Source: Cytophagaceae bacterium (GTDB lineage Bacteria; Bacteroidota; Bacteroidia; Cytophagales; JAIYAX01). Taken from it: 64,000 nucleotides of DNA. Of the stretch, positions 28,186 through 37,813 are shown piece after piece; the stretch's first letter is position 1, and the number at the start of each line of letters is the position of its first letter. The position numbers and the translations under genes were made by a program. The notes beneath the pieces are model-generated. The model made no database searches. It was not told the origin of the DNA and saw only the letters and a program-made list of their open reading frames with translations. Location: the NCBI GenBank assembly GCA_027488815.1, contig JAIYAX010000005.1:1-64000 (forward strand), given 5' to 3'.

Positions 28186-29331
28186 ATGATGAAGAAAATT
28201 CTACTCTTTTTGCTGGGATTAGTGACTTTAGTCCATGTCATTCTTTGGATTAATGGCAAGACATTTATCTACAAAGCATTGATTTACAACTATGTCAATA
28301 TCGATGATCTGGAACTTTTTGAAAAACGTGAGGTAGCCGCTTCAGTTCCACAGCCTTGGCCGATCAGTAGTACTTACAACAAGGCTGAAACTTCCTCTTA
28401 TGCTGACTCCATACATCAAGAGCTTCGCTCCGTTGCTTTTTTGGTTTTCAAAGCGGATAGTTTGACTTATGAAAAATATTGGGAAGGGTACTCAGACTCT
28501 TCCTACTCCAACTCCTTTAGTATGGCCAAGAGCATCGTCAGTATGCTGATCGGTGCGGCAATAACGGATGGCTTTATTAAAAGCACTCAGGAGCCTGTAA
28601 GCAACTATTTACCGGAGTTTAAGGAAGGAGAAAAGTCAAAAATCAGGATTATCGATTTGTTAAGGATGAGCTCAGGCCTCAGCTGGGATGAAAGCTATTC
28701 CAGCCCATTCAGCATGACCACGGAAGCCTATTATGGAAGCGATTTAAACCGCTTGGTGAAGAGCCAAACGGTGACTTCAGAACCTGGCCAACGCTACAAT
28801 TATTTGAGCGGCGATACTCAGCTTTTGGCATTTATTGTGGAGAAAGCTACCGGAAAAAGGGTTTCTGAATACCTTTCAGAACGTGTATGGAAGCCAATTG
28901 GAGCTACCTATCCGGCCTTTTGGAGTCTTGATCAAAAGGACGGTATGGAAAAGGCCTACTGTTGTGTGTATTCCAATGCAAGGGACTTTGCCCGCATCGG
29001 CAAACTCTACATGGACAATGGCTACTGGAATGGAAAAATACTCATCGACAGTACCTACATTTCAGAGTCACTAAGCGCATCGATGTACCCAGATGAAGAG
29101 AATAAACCCACTGATTACTATGGATTTCAGTGGTGGATTTTACCGGAGTATAAAGGGAGGAGGATATTCTATGCCCGGGGTATTTTGGGTCAATACCTGT
29201 TTGTTTCTCCTCAGGATCGACTGATTATTGTTCGTTTGGGACATATCCGCACCAAGGAAAAAAGAGACAATCAACCAGCGGATATCTGGTGGTATCTTGA
29301 CGAAGGATTTAGGCTGGCAGGGGTAGATTGA
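28186..29331 (+). CDS. serine hydrolase, class C beta-lactamase-related
   Basis: 381 residues. An N-terminal membrane helix or uncleaved signal (5-22) anchors an extracytoplasmic penicillin-binding-type domain. The catalytic Ser-x-x-Lys is S112-M-A-K115 in SFSMAKSIVS; a Tyr-x-Ser motif appears in 'YNYLSGDTQLL', with Ser in place of the usual Asn; the third motif near the C-terminus is not clear. Such proteins are D-alanyl-D-amino peptidases or esterases; the substrate here is unknown. It starts six bases after the previous stop and abuts the convergent purQ stop directly. Confidence 0.87.
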   Translation: MMKKILLFLLGLVTLVHVILWINGKTFIYKALIYNYVNIDDLELFEKREVAASVPQPWPISSTYNKAETSSYADSIHQELRSVAFLVFKADSLTYEKYWEGYSDSSYSNSFSMAKSIVSMLIGAAITDGFIKSTQEPVSNYLPEFKEGEKSKIRIIDLLRMSSGLSWDESYSSPFSMTTEAYYGSDLNRLVKSQTVTSEPGQRYNYLSGDTQLLAFIVEKATGKRVSEYLSERVWKPIGATYPAFWSLDQKDGMEKAYCCVYSNARDFARIGKLYMDNGYWNGKILIDSTYISESLSASMYPDEENKPTDYYGFQWWILPEYKGRRIFYARGILGQYLFVSPQDRLIIVRLGHIRTKEKRDNQPADIWWYLDEGFRLAGVD

Positions 29332-30030
29332 TCAGGTAGTTATGAGCAAATGCTCCAGGATGGATTGAAAAATCAATTTTCCATCTTCATTTCCTAGAAA
29401 TGGCATCGCAGCACGCTCAGGATGAGGCATCATACCAAATACATTTCTGTTGCTGTTACACACCCCGGCAATGTTATTTAGACTGCCATTCGGGTTAAAT
29501 TCTGCTTTGGAATTCCCTTCAGCGTCAGTATATCTGAAAACCACCTGACCCTCCGCTTCAATGGACTGAAGAACCTGATCAGGAGCATAAAAGCGTCCCT
29601 CACCATGAGCCATCGGAATAGATAAAGCTTTTCCGGGTTCAAGGCTTTGAGTTAAAGTCGTTTGCATATTCACCGGAGTGATGTATACATTTTTACAGAT
29701 GTATTTCTGCGAGAGGTTGTGGAGCAAAGCCCCTGGCAAAAGTCCGGCTTCAGTCAAAATCTGAAAGCCATTGCAGATACCAAATACAAATCCACCTTTT
29801 TTAGCAAAGGAAGACACTTCATTCATTATTGGAGAAAACCTTGCAATGGCACCTGATCTTAAATAGTCACCATAGGAAAAACCACCCGGAACCAAAACGC
29901 CGTCACAGCCTTGCAGATCATGATCTTTATGCCACAATTTGATAGCTTGTTGACCCATGACTTCACTGAGCACATACACCAGATCGTCATCGCAATTGGA
30001 GCCTGGAAATACAATTACACCAAATTTCAT
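29332..30030 (-). CDS. purQ: phosphoribosylformylglycinamidine synthase subunit PurQ
   Basis: 232 residues. Class I glutamine amidotransferase that supplies ammonia to small PurL in a complex with PurS. The nucleophile is Cys86 in GICNGFQ; the His/Glu pair is in 'MMPHPERA' near 204; the N-terminus 'GVIVFPGSNCDDD' is typical. Complete length. Transcribed alone from a box directly upstream and divergent from yicC. Its stop codon directly follows that of the convergent serine hydrolase. Confidence 0.96.
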   Translation of the reverse strand: MKFGVIVFPGSNCDDDLVYVLSEVMGQQAIKLWHKDHDLQGCDGVLVPGGFSYGDYLRSGAIARFSPIMNEVSSFAKKGGFVFGICNGFQILTEAGLLPGALLHNLSQKYICKNVYITPVNMQTTLTQSLEPGKALSIPMAHGEGRFYAPDQVLQSIEAEGQVVFRYTDAEGNSKAEFNPNGSLNNIAGVCNSNRNVFGMMPHPERAAMPFLGNEDGKLIFQSILEHLLITT

Positions 30031-30058
30031 GTTCCTTTAGGTTTAATTGGGATCTTTG

Positions 30059-30066
30059 CAAAGGTA
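30059..30066 (-). promoter_or_regulatory. -7 box of purQ
   Basis: Minus-strand TACCTTTG, full match to TAnnTTTG, about 30 bases before the purQ ATG. I see no clear TTG at the -33 distance. The same short stretch (CTTTGCAAAG palindrome) holds GATCTTTG on the plus strand, which could serve divergent yicC. Confidence 0.4.
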
Positions 30067-30110
30067 CGTTTTATTCGCCTAAATTGCCCGCACTACCTAA
30101 TTCCAAACGC

Positions 30111-30992
30111 ATGATTAAGTCAATGACCGGTTACGGGCTGGGCCTTTTTGAAAACCAAATGCTCACCGTTCGCTGCGAAGTAAAATCCCTCAACTCGAAG
30201 TTTCTGGATCTTAATTTAAAGCTACCAAGATCTCTGGGAGATAAGGAATTTGAAGCCAGAGAAATAATCAACAAAGTACTTGAGCGAGGCAAAGTAAGTG
30301 TTGGTTTTGAACTTGAATACAAGCAGGAGACCAAGAAAAGACTTAAAGTCAATAAAGAATTGGCCAAAGCGTATTACAGAGAATTGTATGATACTGCTGT
30401 GTTTTTGGGTGCTCCTGACACCGATTTATTTCGAATGGTGATGCAGCTTCCGGAGGTGGTCTCCTCTGATACCGAAAATGAGCATATCGAGGACGAGTGG
30501 AATGCCTGCCAGCAAGCGTTGTCTGAAGCACTCAAATCATGCGATGCTTTCCGGCTTCAGGAAGGACTGGCTTTGTTAAAATCCTTTGAAGAGGGGATAA
30601 GCCTGATCAGTGAACAACTACAACAAATCGCACAAATTGATCCCCAGCGTGCAGTAAAGGTAAAAGAGCGAATCATTGCCCATTTAGAGCGTAGCGACAT
30701 ACCACCTGATCAAATAGATCGAAACCGTCTTGAGCAGGAAATCATTTTTTACCTTGAGAAATTAGACATTTCAGAGGAGAAAGTAAGGTTGACTCAGCAT
30801 CTTGAGTTTTTCACTGAAACACTACACTTACCGGCATCCAATGGTAAAAAACTCAACTTCATAGCTCAAGAGATGGGCAGAGAGATCAACACCATAGGCT
30901 CGAAAGCAAATGATGCCTCCATGCAACGAATGGTAGTGACAATGAAGGAGGAACTAGAGAAAATTAAAGAGCAGGTCATGAACATTTTGTAA
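30111..30992 (+). CDS. yicC: YicC family endoribonuclease
   Basis: 293 residues from ATG 30111, where the family N-terminus MIKSMTGYG begins. 'CEVKSLNSKFLDLNLKLPR' follows (about 24-42), and the C-terminal half contains 'KKLNFIAQEMGREINTIGSKA' (in part), a helix typical of the family (DUF1732). YicC proteins form ring-like ribonucleases. Divergent from purQ and ends 35 bases before the metalloprotease gene. Confidence 0.93.
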   Translation: MIKSMTGYGLGLFENQMLTVRCEVKSLNSKFLDLNLKLPRSLGDKEFEAREIINKVLERGKVSVGFELEYKQETKKRLKVNKELAKAYYRELYDTAVFLGAPDTDLFRMVMQLPEVVSSDTENEHIEDEWNACQQALSEALKSCDAFRLQEGLALLKSFEEGISLISEQLQQIAQIDPQRAVKVKERIIAHLERSDIPPDQIDRNRLEQEIIFYLEKLDISEEKVRLTQHLEFFTETLHLPASNGKKLNFIAQEMGREINTIGSKANDASMQRMVVTMKEELEKIKEQVMNIL

Positions 30993-31027
30993 ATTCGTGT
31001 CCTCATTCATAACCTTCTGTATTCTGC

Positions 31028-33313
31028 ATGAACAAATACGCTGCTTTTGCCTCCTTCCTACTGGCTTTGTGTCTGTCAACGAGTCATGTCACTGCCCAGT
31101 CCTCACACAAGTGTGCCACCCATAAGGATCACTTGTTTTTTGAGCAACAAGATCCTGCTTATAAGCAAAGAATGGAGTTGCTTAATTCCATCGCTAGAAA
31201 TTTAGAAGGGTTTCAACGAGTGGCTGGTGTACAAAACACTTTAGTAATTATACCTGTGGTTGTCCATGTTGTCCATAATCCATCTGTTCCGGCAGAGAAC
31301 ATTTCTGACGCACAAATTAATTCTCAGATCACATCAATTAACAGGGACTTTCGTCGTTTGAATGCTGACACGGCAAACAATATTTCCGCAGCACTCAGGG
31401 CTTTAGGAGGAGATGTAAACATAGAGTTCAGAATTGCACGAATTGACCCTCAGGGTTTCCCTACCAATGGAATCATTCGCAGAGCAACCTTCCAAACAGA
31501 CTTTGGGGGTGTTAATACTCCGGTGGACAGATTGTCCGGATCAATCAGCCCACCTTTAGTTAGAAACGATGTAAAAAGGACAGCAAATGGAGGCTCTGAT
31601 GCATGGCCAACTGACAAATACCTTAACATGTGGGTTTGTAATTTTGTGGGGCAAGGCGGAGGTCAATTATTGGGTTATGCCCAATTTCCGGGTGGTAACC
31701 CATCAACCGATGGAGTTGTCATGTGGTACAGAGCTTTTGGTTCAAACAATTTTGGCACTTTCCCTGTCCTCTCAAGCAGTAATGACAGAGGTCGTACTAC
31801 AACGCACGAAATTGGTCACTGGCTTGGATTGATACATATTTGGGGGGATTTGGCAGGTTGTACCACTGACGATCAGGTTTCAGATACACCATTACAAGAT
31901 GAAGAAAGCGGAGGATGTCCGGTAAGCCCTAGAGGAGACAATTGCTCTCCATTGGCCAGCACCAATGGTATTTTGTTCCAGAACTATATGGACTATTCCA
32001 ATGATGCCTGCATGAACATTTTTACCCAGGGGCAGGTGAGCCGTATGAGGATTGCCCTTGATCAATTTAGGTCTGAGCTTAAAACTACTGAGTCGCTGGG
32101 AGGACCTGCATTGCCCTTACAGACGTTCGATGCTGCACCGGTTAACCTCCTTTCTCCAACTTCTTTCTCAGGATTTTGTAAGACAGATATCAGACCTCAG
32201 ATATTCCTGAGAAACTTTGGATTGGGTAACTTATCTTCCGTTAGAATTGGAATGAAAGTAAACAATGGACCCATCATCGATACGCTATGGACCGGCAACC
32301 TAGCGACTTATTTCTGGCAGTCGGTCACTTTGCCGGTGGTCAACTTCCCGGGTGCAGGTACACATGTGCTCAAAATTTTTACTTATAGCCCTAACAATTC
32401 AACAGACCAAAGGCCAGCAAACGATACACTTACTTTTACCTTTAGCATCAGCCCTCCAAACTCCAGTTTCTTACCATTAGCAGAAGGTTTTGAGACTGGA
32501 ACTGCATTTCCTCCAGCCAATTGGAGATTGGCAGCCAGCAGGAACACTAACAATGTTGACACAGCTACGTGGAAAAGAGTAACAGGACCAGCAAGTGGAG
32601 GTTCAACACGATCAGTGGCCAGATTTATGTTCTCAGATCAGCAAGCTGATTATGCCAAAAGAGATACCTTATTTACTCCATTGATTTTCATGGGCAATGC
32701 CATTGACTCACTCTATATTTCCTGGAGCTATGCCTATGGCCGCAGAACCACCTTGCCGGCAAGCTTTACAGATACACTCAGAGTTTTTGTTTCAGTAGAC
32801 TGTGATGGAAGCTGGGCGTTGCTGAGAGAACGTTTTGGTTCAACCCTTCAAACCACTACCTCGAACACAGCATTCGTCCCTACTGCTTCCCAATGGCTTC
32901 GTGACTCGGTTGATATCTCCAGTTTTATAGGAAGTACAACTCGACTACGCTTTGCATTTGTTTCCATTTCCGGCCGAAACAATAACCTCTACATTGATGA
33001 TTTCCGCTTCAATAGTCCTAATCTGGGCCCTGTAGGAATACCATTTGATGGACTAGTGGATAGCAATCAGCTTTTTGAAATCTTCCCAAATCCTGCATCT
33101 GAAGTACTTCATATAAGACTTTTTGAAGAGAAGTCTGATCAATCAGCAGAGATCCAGGTGATGGACCTTACCGGAAAGCAGGTTGACCAGAGAGAGGTTT
33201 CTTTTGATCAGTTGAATGCCACTATGCCGGTGAGGCATTTGGCACCCGGTGTGTACTTCATCAGAGTGACGGTTGGAGATAAGAGCGGCTATCGCAGGTT
33301 TATCAAAGACTAA
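31028..33313 (+). CDS. secreted M43 (cytophagalysin-type) zinc metalloprotease, T9SS cargo
   Basis: 761 residues. Signal peptide 1-23, propeptide-like region with 'VVHVVHNPS' (about 77-85), then the M43 catalytic domain with H260-E-x-x-H264-x-x-G-x-x-H270 and the Met-turn 'NYMDYSNDACMN'. The region 350-670 is beta-rich and jelly-roll/MAM-like ('EGFETGTAFPPANWRL'). The last 80 residues are a T9SS type A sorting domain: 'LFEIFPNPASEVLHI' and terminal 'LAPGVYFIRVTVGDKSGYRRF'. The protease would be exported by T9SS and processed by PorU. It stands alone between yicC and the convergent folate gene. Confidence 0.93.
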   Translation: MNKYAAFASFLLALCLSTSHVTAQSSHKCATHKDHLFFEQQDPAYKQRMELLNSIARNLEGFQRVAGVQNTLVIIPVVVHVVHNPSVPAENISDAQINSQITSINRDFRRLNADTANNISAALRALGGDVNIEFRIARIDPQGFPTNGIIRRATFQTDFGGVNTPVDRLSGSISPPLVRNDVKRTANGGSDAWPTDKYLNMWVCNFVGQGGGQLLGYAQFPGGNPSTDGVVMWYRAFGSNNFGTFPVLSSSNDRGRTTTHEIGHWLGLIHIWGDLAGCTTDDQVSDTPLQDEESGGCPVSPRGDNCSPLASTNGILFQNYMDYSNDACMNIFTQGQVSRMRIALDQFRSELKTTESLGGPALPLQTFDAAPVNLLSPTSFSGFCKTDIRPQIFLRNFGLGNLSSVRIGMKVNNGPIIDTLWTGNLATYFWQSVTLPVVNFPGAGTHVLKIFTYSPNNSTDQRPANDTLTFTFSISPPNSSFLPLAEGFETGTAFPPANWRLAASRNTNNVDTATWKRVTGPASGGSTRSVARFMFSDQQADYAKRDTLFTPLIFMGNAIDSLYISWSYAYGRRTTLPASFTDTLRVFVSVDCDGSWALLRERFGSTLQTTTSNTAFVPTASQWLRDSVDISSFIGSTTRLRFAFVSISGRNNNLYIDDFRFNSPNLGPVGIPFDGLVDSNQLFEIFPNPASEVLHIRLFEEKSDQSAEIQVMDLTGKQVDQREVSFDQLNATMPVRHLAPGVYFIRVTVGDKSGYRRFIKD

Positions 33314-33331
33314 ACAGAATTTTCAATCCAT

Positions 33332-33934
33332 TTAATCTATCAGATGCCTGAATTCCGGATCAAAAGCCAGGGACTTTTCAGGACAAACGAGAATATGTAG
33401 TTTCTGATCCATGGGATTTATATCTGAAATCTCATGGATCGGAGGAAACATACATACACCTACCCTAAGAGCATTGGTGGCTTCTGAGCTCATAAAGCGA
33501 TCGTAAAATCCCTTGCCATAGCCAACACGGTTGCCATTTTGATCAGCGATAATTAAAGGGACGATGATCAAACTTATTGCCGATCCGTTTAATTTTCTCT
33601 CAGGAATGGATTGTGGTTCCAAGACACCAAATTTTGCTTCTAAAAGTGGCTCGTCTTTTATCCAGCGATAGGCGCTAAGTCCCTGATTTTCATTCATCAC
33701 GGGCAGACTCCAACTCCAGCTTTTGCCATTTTCATAAAGCATGTCGGGTAATTTTCGCAAGTCCACTTCTCTCTTTTTCTCAATAGGAAAGAACAATAAT
33801 CCCTCCCCCGGACTAAGTTTGAGGCACAATCTTACCAGTTTGTCCAGCATTTGATCGTTTTTAAGCTGCCATTCTTCCCTGCTTAAATTTCTCCTTAGCG
33901 CTAAAAAGTGTTCCCTGCATTCAGACTTGTTCAT
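33332..33934 (-). CDS. 5-formyltetrahydrofolate cyclo-ligase
   Basis: 200 residues from ATG 33934; a TTG two codons earlier is possible. Converts 5-formyl-THF to 5,10-methenyl-THF with ATP. The signature 'GYGKGFYDRFM' binds substrate and nucleotide; the N-terminal 'LRRNLSREEW' basic helix and 'LLFFPIEKKREVD' are typical. Overlaps the end of bshC by 14 bases, so it is the last gene of the ftsY-rimO-bshC run. Confidence 0.92.
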   Translation of the reverse strand: MNKSECREHFLALRRNLSREEWQLKNDQMLDKLVRLCLKLSPGEGLLFFPIEKKREVDLRKLPDMLYENGKSWSWSLPVMNENQGLSAYRWIKDEPLLEAKFGVLEPQSIPERKLNGSAISLIIVPLIIADQNGNRVGYGKGFYDRFMSSEATNALRVGVCMFPPIHEISDINPMDQKLHILVCPEKSLAFDPEFRHLID

Positions 33935-35486
33935 GGTCAAGGTAAATCAGATGCATGTCAAAGCAAAGAGGATCTAAGGCCATGTAGAGTAGGTTGATTA
34001 TTTCCGGCCTGTTGATCAGGTAGTTGAGTATGTTTTCTTTTCGCTCCTGTAGAGAGCCTTCGGGAAACAGCTTTTCAATCAGTTTTTCCAGTTGTTGAAG
34101 CTGTTGCTGCTCTCTTTGCTCAAGGGACTTACCCAGCCTCTTTTCAATACTTTCTATCTGTTTCTCGGTTTTACTACGTTCAGCTTCCACCCATCCTACA
34201 AGTGATTTGTCAAGGCCCTCTACTTTCGCTTTGTAGCCGTCGAATACCTTTTTCAGCAGTTCATTTTCTTCTCTAAAATCAAGTGTGTTTTCCGATTGCT
34301 CACTCAGCCATTTTTTCTTGAGTGGCTGCACCGGCGTAAATAACTGGTCAACTGATAACTTAAGTTTAGCTGCTTTTTGCTCCACTGCCGCAGGGATCAA
34401 GCTTACAAAACTTCGAGGCCACAAGATCGGAAATGGAGTTTCCACTTCTTCAAAGACGCCTTTTAGCTGAAGCCAATAGGAAACCTCTGCCGGTCCACCC
34501 ACATAGGCAATGTTGGGCAGAATGCATTCCTGATAAACAGGTCTCAGAACCACATTTGGACTAAATCGTTCAGGACTTTCTGCCAACAGTTTATCCATCT
34601 CCTCTTTTCGGAACGCCTGACCATGTTCAGCGGTACTAAATCCTTCTCCATTCCGAAGGATGCGTTCTCGTTTACCTTTACTGATCAGAAAAAGATTGAT
34701 TTCTCTCCCATTGATCTGTGGCTCATAGCCCATTTCTTCAAGCTCCGCCGTTTTTTCAAGCAAGGCCGTTTGGGCAAAGGAGTACAGCAATTCTTTCTTA
34801 ACCACTGGTCTAAACAATGCCTTAAGTTCCTTGTCATCAGGCTCCAAAATGAGCAAGCCAAAGCTTCCAAACAGAGTGCTTACCAAACGAGCATGGGCTT
34901 CAGAGAGGCTGGAAGAATTTAAATAGCATTCTTTAAGCCACTGGGGGCAATCAGGAATTTGAGACCAAAAATCTTCATCAGGAGGTTTCATTTGGCCAAC
35001 GGCTCCTTTTTCTTTACCAGCCCAGGTATACGTTTTACCAAAAAGGTAAAAAGAGCTGATTTCTTCAAGATCATGGTCTTCGCTTGCCATCCAATACACA
35101 GGAACGGCCTTTTGATCAGACACTGTTGAATTAAACTGCTCTGCAAGGCGAAGGGCGCTGATGATTTTGTAGATAAAGTACAGTGGTCCTGTGGCAAGGT
35201 TAAGCTGATGCCCTGTTGTGATGGTGACTGTATTTTCCTTTGCCAGCAGGTGTAGATTTTCCTCCTGGGCAGGATGTGTGTGGTAGGATGCAGAACTTAA
35301 CCTTCTGACCAATATCTCTCTTGAATTTGGGTCAAACAATCGTTTCTGTGCCGCTGATTTAAGCCCTTCCATTGAAGGAGGCCCTGAGGTTAAGGATCCT
35401 GAATGAGCTAGTGACCCTTGGAGATAATCGAGAAGTAATTTGGGATAGCCCTGAACGTCAGCAAGGCGTATGAGTTCTTTTTTCAT
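33921..35486 (-). CDS. bshC: putative cysteine ligase BshC (bacillithiol biosynthesis)
   Basis: 521 residues. Thought to add cysteine to GlcN-malate in the last step of bacillithiol synthesis. Signature sequences: 'TTGHQLNLATGPLYFIYKI' near 91-110, 'VYWMASEDHDLEEI' near 127-140, 'RPVYQECILPNIAYVGGPAEVSYW' (in part) near 315, then a coiled coil (about 380-480) typical of the family. Bacteroidota of this group are known to make bacillithiol. It overlaps rimO by four bases (ATGA) and the cyclo-ligase by 14. Confidence 0.93.
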   Translation of the reverse strand: MKKELIRLADVQGYPKLLLDYLQGSLAHSGSLTSGPPSMEGLKSAAQKRLFDPNSREILVRRLSSASYHTHPAQEENLHLLAKENTVTITTGHQLNLATGPLYFIYKIISALRLAEQFNSTVSDQKAVPVYWMASEDHDLEEISSFYLFGKTYTWAGKEKGAVGQMKPPDEDFWSQIPDCPQWLKECYLNSSSLSEAHARLVSTLFGSFGLLILEPDDKELKALFRPVVKKELLYSFAQTALLEKTAELEEMGYEPQINGREINLFLISKGKRERILRNGEGFSTAEHGQAFRKEEMDKLLAESPERFSPNVVLRPVYQECILPNIAYVGGPAEVSYWLQLKGVFEEVETPFPILWPRSFVSLIPAAVEQKAAKLKLSVDQLFTPVQPLKKKWLSEQSENTLDFREENELLKKVFDGYKAKVEGLDKSLVGWVEAERSKTEKQIESIEKRLGKSLEQREQQQLQQLEKLIEKLFPEGSLQERKENILNYLINRPEIINLLYMALDPLCFDMHLIYLDHEQV

Positions 35487-36799
35487 GGCTGTAGAGGCTC
35501 ACCAAATAGATCAAATTCGGTGGCATCTACAATTCTCGTTTTGACAAATCCGCCGGTGGGAAGGTAAATGTTGTGGGCAGGGATTAAAACTTCATTGTCA
35601 ACTTCAGGTGAGTCATATTCTGTACGGCCTATGAAGAAGTCACCTTCTTTACGATCAATCAACACGTTGAAGTCTTTGCCGATTTTCTTTTGGTTCAAAT
35701 CCCATGAAATTCCTTCCTGAATGGCCATGATCGCATCTGCTCTTTCCTGCTTCACTTCTTCAGGCACATTGTCTTCCAAAGAAAAAGAGTGGGTTTTTTC
35801 TTCATGCGAGTAGGTGAATATGCCCAGGCGATCAAAACGCTGCTCACTTACAAAATCAGCCAATTCCTTGAAATCTTGCTCTGTCTCTCCTGGGTGGCCG
35901 GCAATCAGGGTGGTTCGTAGTGCTAGTTCGGGGATGGATTTGCGTATGGTTTCTACCAGTTCGATGGTTCGCCTTTTGGTTATTCCTCTGCGCATACTTT
36001 TCAGCATGGGATCAGAAATATGCTGGAGAGGCATATCCAGATATTTGCAAATGTTCGCATGGTCTTTTATCACCTCCAACACTTCTAAGGGAAATTGACT
36101 GGGATATGCATATTGAAGACGAATCCATTCGATACCGTTGACACCGGCTAGCTGCTTCAATAGATCAGCAAGGTCTCTTGTTTTGTACAAATCCAGGCCA
36201 TAGTAGGTGAGGTCTTGGGCGATAAGCACCAGCTCTTTAACCCCTCTGGAGGCAAGATGAGCCGCCTCTTTTACAAGTTGTTCTTTTGGTTTGCTCACGT
36301 GCATTCCTCGCATCAGCGGTATGGCACAAAAAGAGCAAGGCCGATCACAGCCTTCTGAAATCTTAAAAAAAGCATAATGGCCGGGCGTCGTCAACTGCCT
36401 TTCACCTAGTAGCTCATGCTTATAGTCTGCTTTAAATTTCTTAAGCAGTTGAGGCAATTCCCTTGTTCCAAACCAGGCGTCCACCTCTTTAATCTCTTTT
36501 TGCAGATCATCACGATAGCGCTCGGATAAGCAACCGGTGACATAAAGCTTATCTATCCTACCGGATTGCCGGGCTTCGGCATATCGCAGAATGGTGTCGA
36601 TGGATTCCTGCTTAGCACGCTCGATAAAGCCGCAGGTGTTGATCACAACCACTTGTGCCTCGTCACTTTCTTGTTCATGAGACACATTAATCCCATTGGC
36701 AGACAGTTGGCCCATCAACACTTCTGAGTCCACTGTGTTTTTTGAACAACCCAGCGTAACGATGTTGACTTTGTACGATTGATTACCTTTTGTTTTCAA
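35483..36799 (-). CDS. rimO: ribosomal protein uS12 methylthiotransferase RimO
   Basis: 438 residues. Radical-SAM enzyme that adds a methylthio group to an Asp of ribosomal protein S12. N-terminal UPF0004 domain with the Cys ligands (TLGCSKNTVDSE, 'NTCGFIERAKQES'), radical-SAM triad C151-x3-C155-x2-C158 in CDRPCSFC, and C-terminal TRAM domain. The only start that keeps the essential first Cys motif is TTG at 36799, directly adjacent to the ftsY stop; no ATG occurs before residue 29. Coupled to ftsY and bshC. Confidence 0.95.
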   Translation of the reverse strand: MKTKGNQSYKVNIVTLGCSKNTVDSEVLMGQLSANGINVSHEQESDEAQVVVINTCGFIERAKQESIDTILRYAEARQSGRIDKLYVTGCLSERYRDDLQKEIKEVDAWFGTRELPQLLKKFKADYKHELLGERQLTTPGHYAFFKISEGCDRPCSFCAIPLMRGMHVSKPKEQLVKEAAHLASRGVKELVLIAQDLTYYGLDLYKTRDLADLLKQLAGVNGIEWIRLQYAYPSQFPLEVLEVIKDHANICKYLDMPLQHISDPMLKSMRRGITKRRTIELVETIRKSIPELALRTTLIAGHPGETEQDFKELADFVSEQRFDRLGIFTYSHEEKTHSFSLEDNVPEEVKQERADAIMAIQEGISWDLNQKKIGKDFNVLIDRKEGDFFIGRTEYDSPEVDNEVLIPAHNIYLPTGGFVKTRIVDATEFDLFGEPLQP

Positions 36800-37747
36800 T
36801 TAGTTTTTTGAGAATAAACTTTCAACAAACTGAATGCTGTTAAACTCCTGAAGATCTTCGGGTTTTTCTCCCACACCGATGTATTTTACCGGTATCTGAA
36901 ACTCATCGCTGATCCCAATCACCACTCCGCCTTTGGCTGTTCCATCCAGCTTGGTAATGGCCAGAGAAGTAACATCCGTTGCTTTGGTAAACTCTCTTGC
37001 CTGGATCAAGGCATTTTGACCAGTGCTGCCATCGAGAACCAGCAATACCTCATGAGGCGCTCCCGGTATCACTTTCTCGATTACTCTTTTGATTTTGCTT
37101 AGCTCCTGCATCAAGTTAATCTTAGTGTGGAGCCTGCCTGCCGTGTCGATGATGACCAGGTCTGCCTGACTTTCAACTGCCTCTTTTACTGCGTCGAAGG
37201 CCACCGAAGAAGGATCCGTATTCATTCCTTTGGACACTACCGCTACTCCCACTCTTTTGCCCCACATCTGCAATTGCTCAACGGCAGCAGCTCTGAAAGT
37301 ATCAGCAGCACCTAAAACAACTTTAAAACCTGCTTGCTTGAAGTTCCATGCCAGCTTGCCAATGGTAGTGGTTTTGCCGACACCATTGACTCCCACGACC
37401 AAGATCACATAGGGTTTATGGGCAGAAATATCTGAATGAGATGAAGGTTTTTGGTCAAGTAGTGCCGCAATTTCTTCTTTGAGCAATTGGCTAAGTTCTT
37501 CCGCATTTCGGTACTTTTCCTGAGCTACCCTTTTCTCCAGCCTTTCAATTATTTTCAAAGTCGTTTTTACACCAATATCAGCTGATATCAGAACCTCCTC
37601 TAGCTCATCCAGGATTTCCGAGTCGACTACACTTTTGCCTGTAAGTAATTTGCCTATTCGCCCCATCAGCCCCGACTTGGTCTTTTGCAGACCCTGGTTC
37701 AAAGTGCTTTGTTGCTTGTCTTTACCTAAGAAGCTGAAGAGTGCCAT
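36800..37747 (-). CDS. ftsY: signal recognition particle receptor FtsY
   Basis: 315 residues. SRP-type GTPase that docks ribosome-nascent-chain complexes to the membrane. N-domain (about 20-95), G1 'GVNGVGKTTTIGKLA' near 118, 'DTFRAAAVEQL' near 148, G3 'DTAGRLHT', G4 'TKLDGTAKGG', and C-terminal 'IGVGEKPEDLQEF'. The acidic A domain found in some bacteria is absent. First gene of the ftsY-rimO-bshC-cyclo-ligase run; a terminator of the ribosomal-protein unit lies just upstream. Confidence 0.97.
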   Translation of the reverse strand: MALFSFLGKDKQQSTLNQGLQKTKSGLMGRIGKLLTGKSVVDSEILDELEEVLISADIGVKTTLKIIERLEKRVAQEKYRNAEELSQLLKEEIAALLDQKPSSHSDISAHKPYVILVVGVNGVGKTTTIGKLAWNFKQAGFKVVLGAADTFRAAAVEQLQMWGKRVGVAVVSKGMNTDPSSVAFDAVKEAVESQADLVIIDTAGRLHTKINLMQELSKIKRVIEKVIPGAPHEVLLVLDGSTGQNALIQAREFTKATDVTSLAITKLDGTAKGGVVIGISDEFQIPVKYIGVGEKPEDLQEFNSIQFVESLFSKN

Positions 37748-37768
37748 GCTAATGTGTGGGGTTTAAAC

Positions 37769-37791
37769 AAAAAAAGTCCCCATCGGGACTT
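37769..37791 (-). terminator. terminator of the rpmB-rpmG-DUF4295 unit
   Basis: Minus-strand hairpin AGTCCC / GGGACT with a 4-base loop followed by seven U (complement of 37769-37775). It lies 23 bases after the DUF4295 stop and before ftsY. Confidence 0.8.
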
Positions 37792-37813
37792 CTTTGTCAT
37801 ACAAAAGATGGGA

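Noticed and set aside
28186-29331. True beta-lactamase with antibiotic resistance role
   Set aside because: Only the SxxK motif is clear; the second motif is YxS rather than YxN and the third is missing, so a general serine hydrolase is the safer call.
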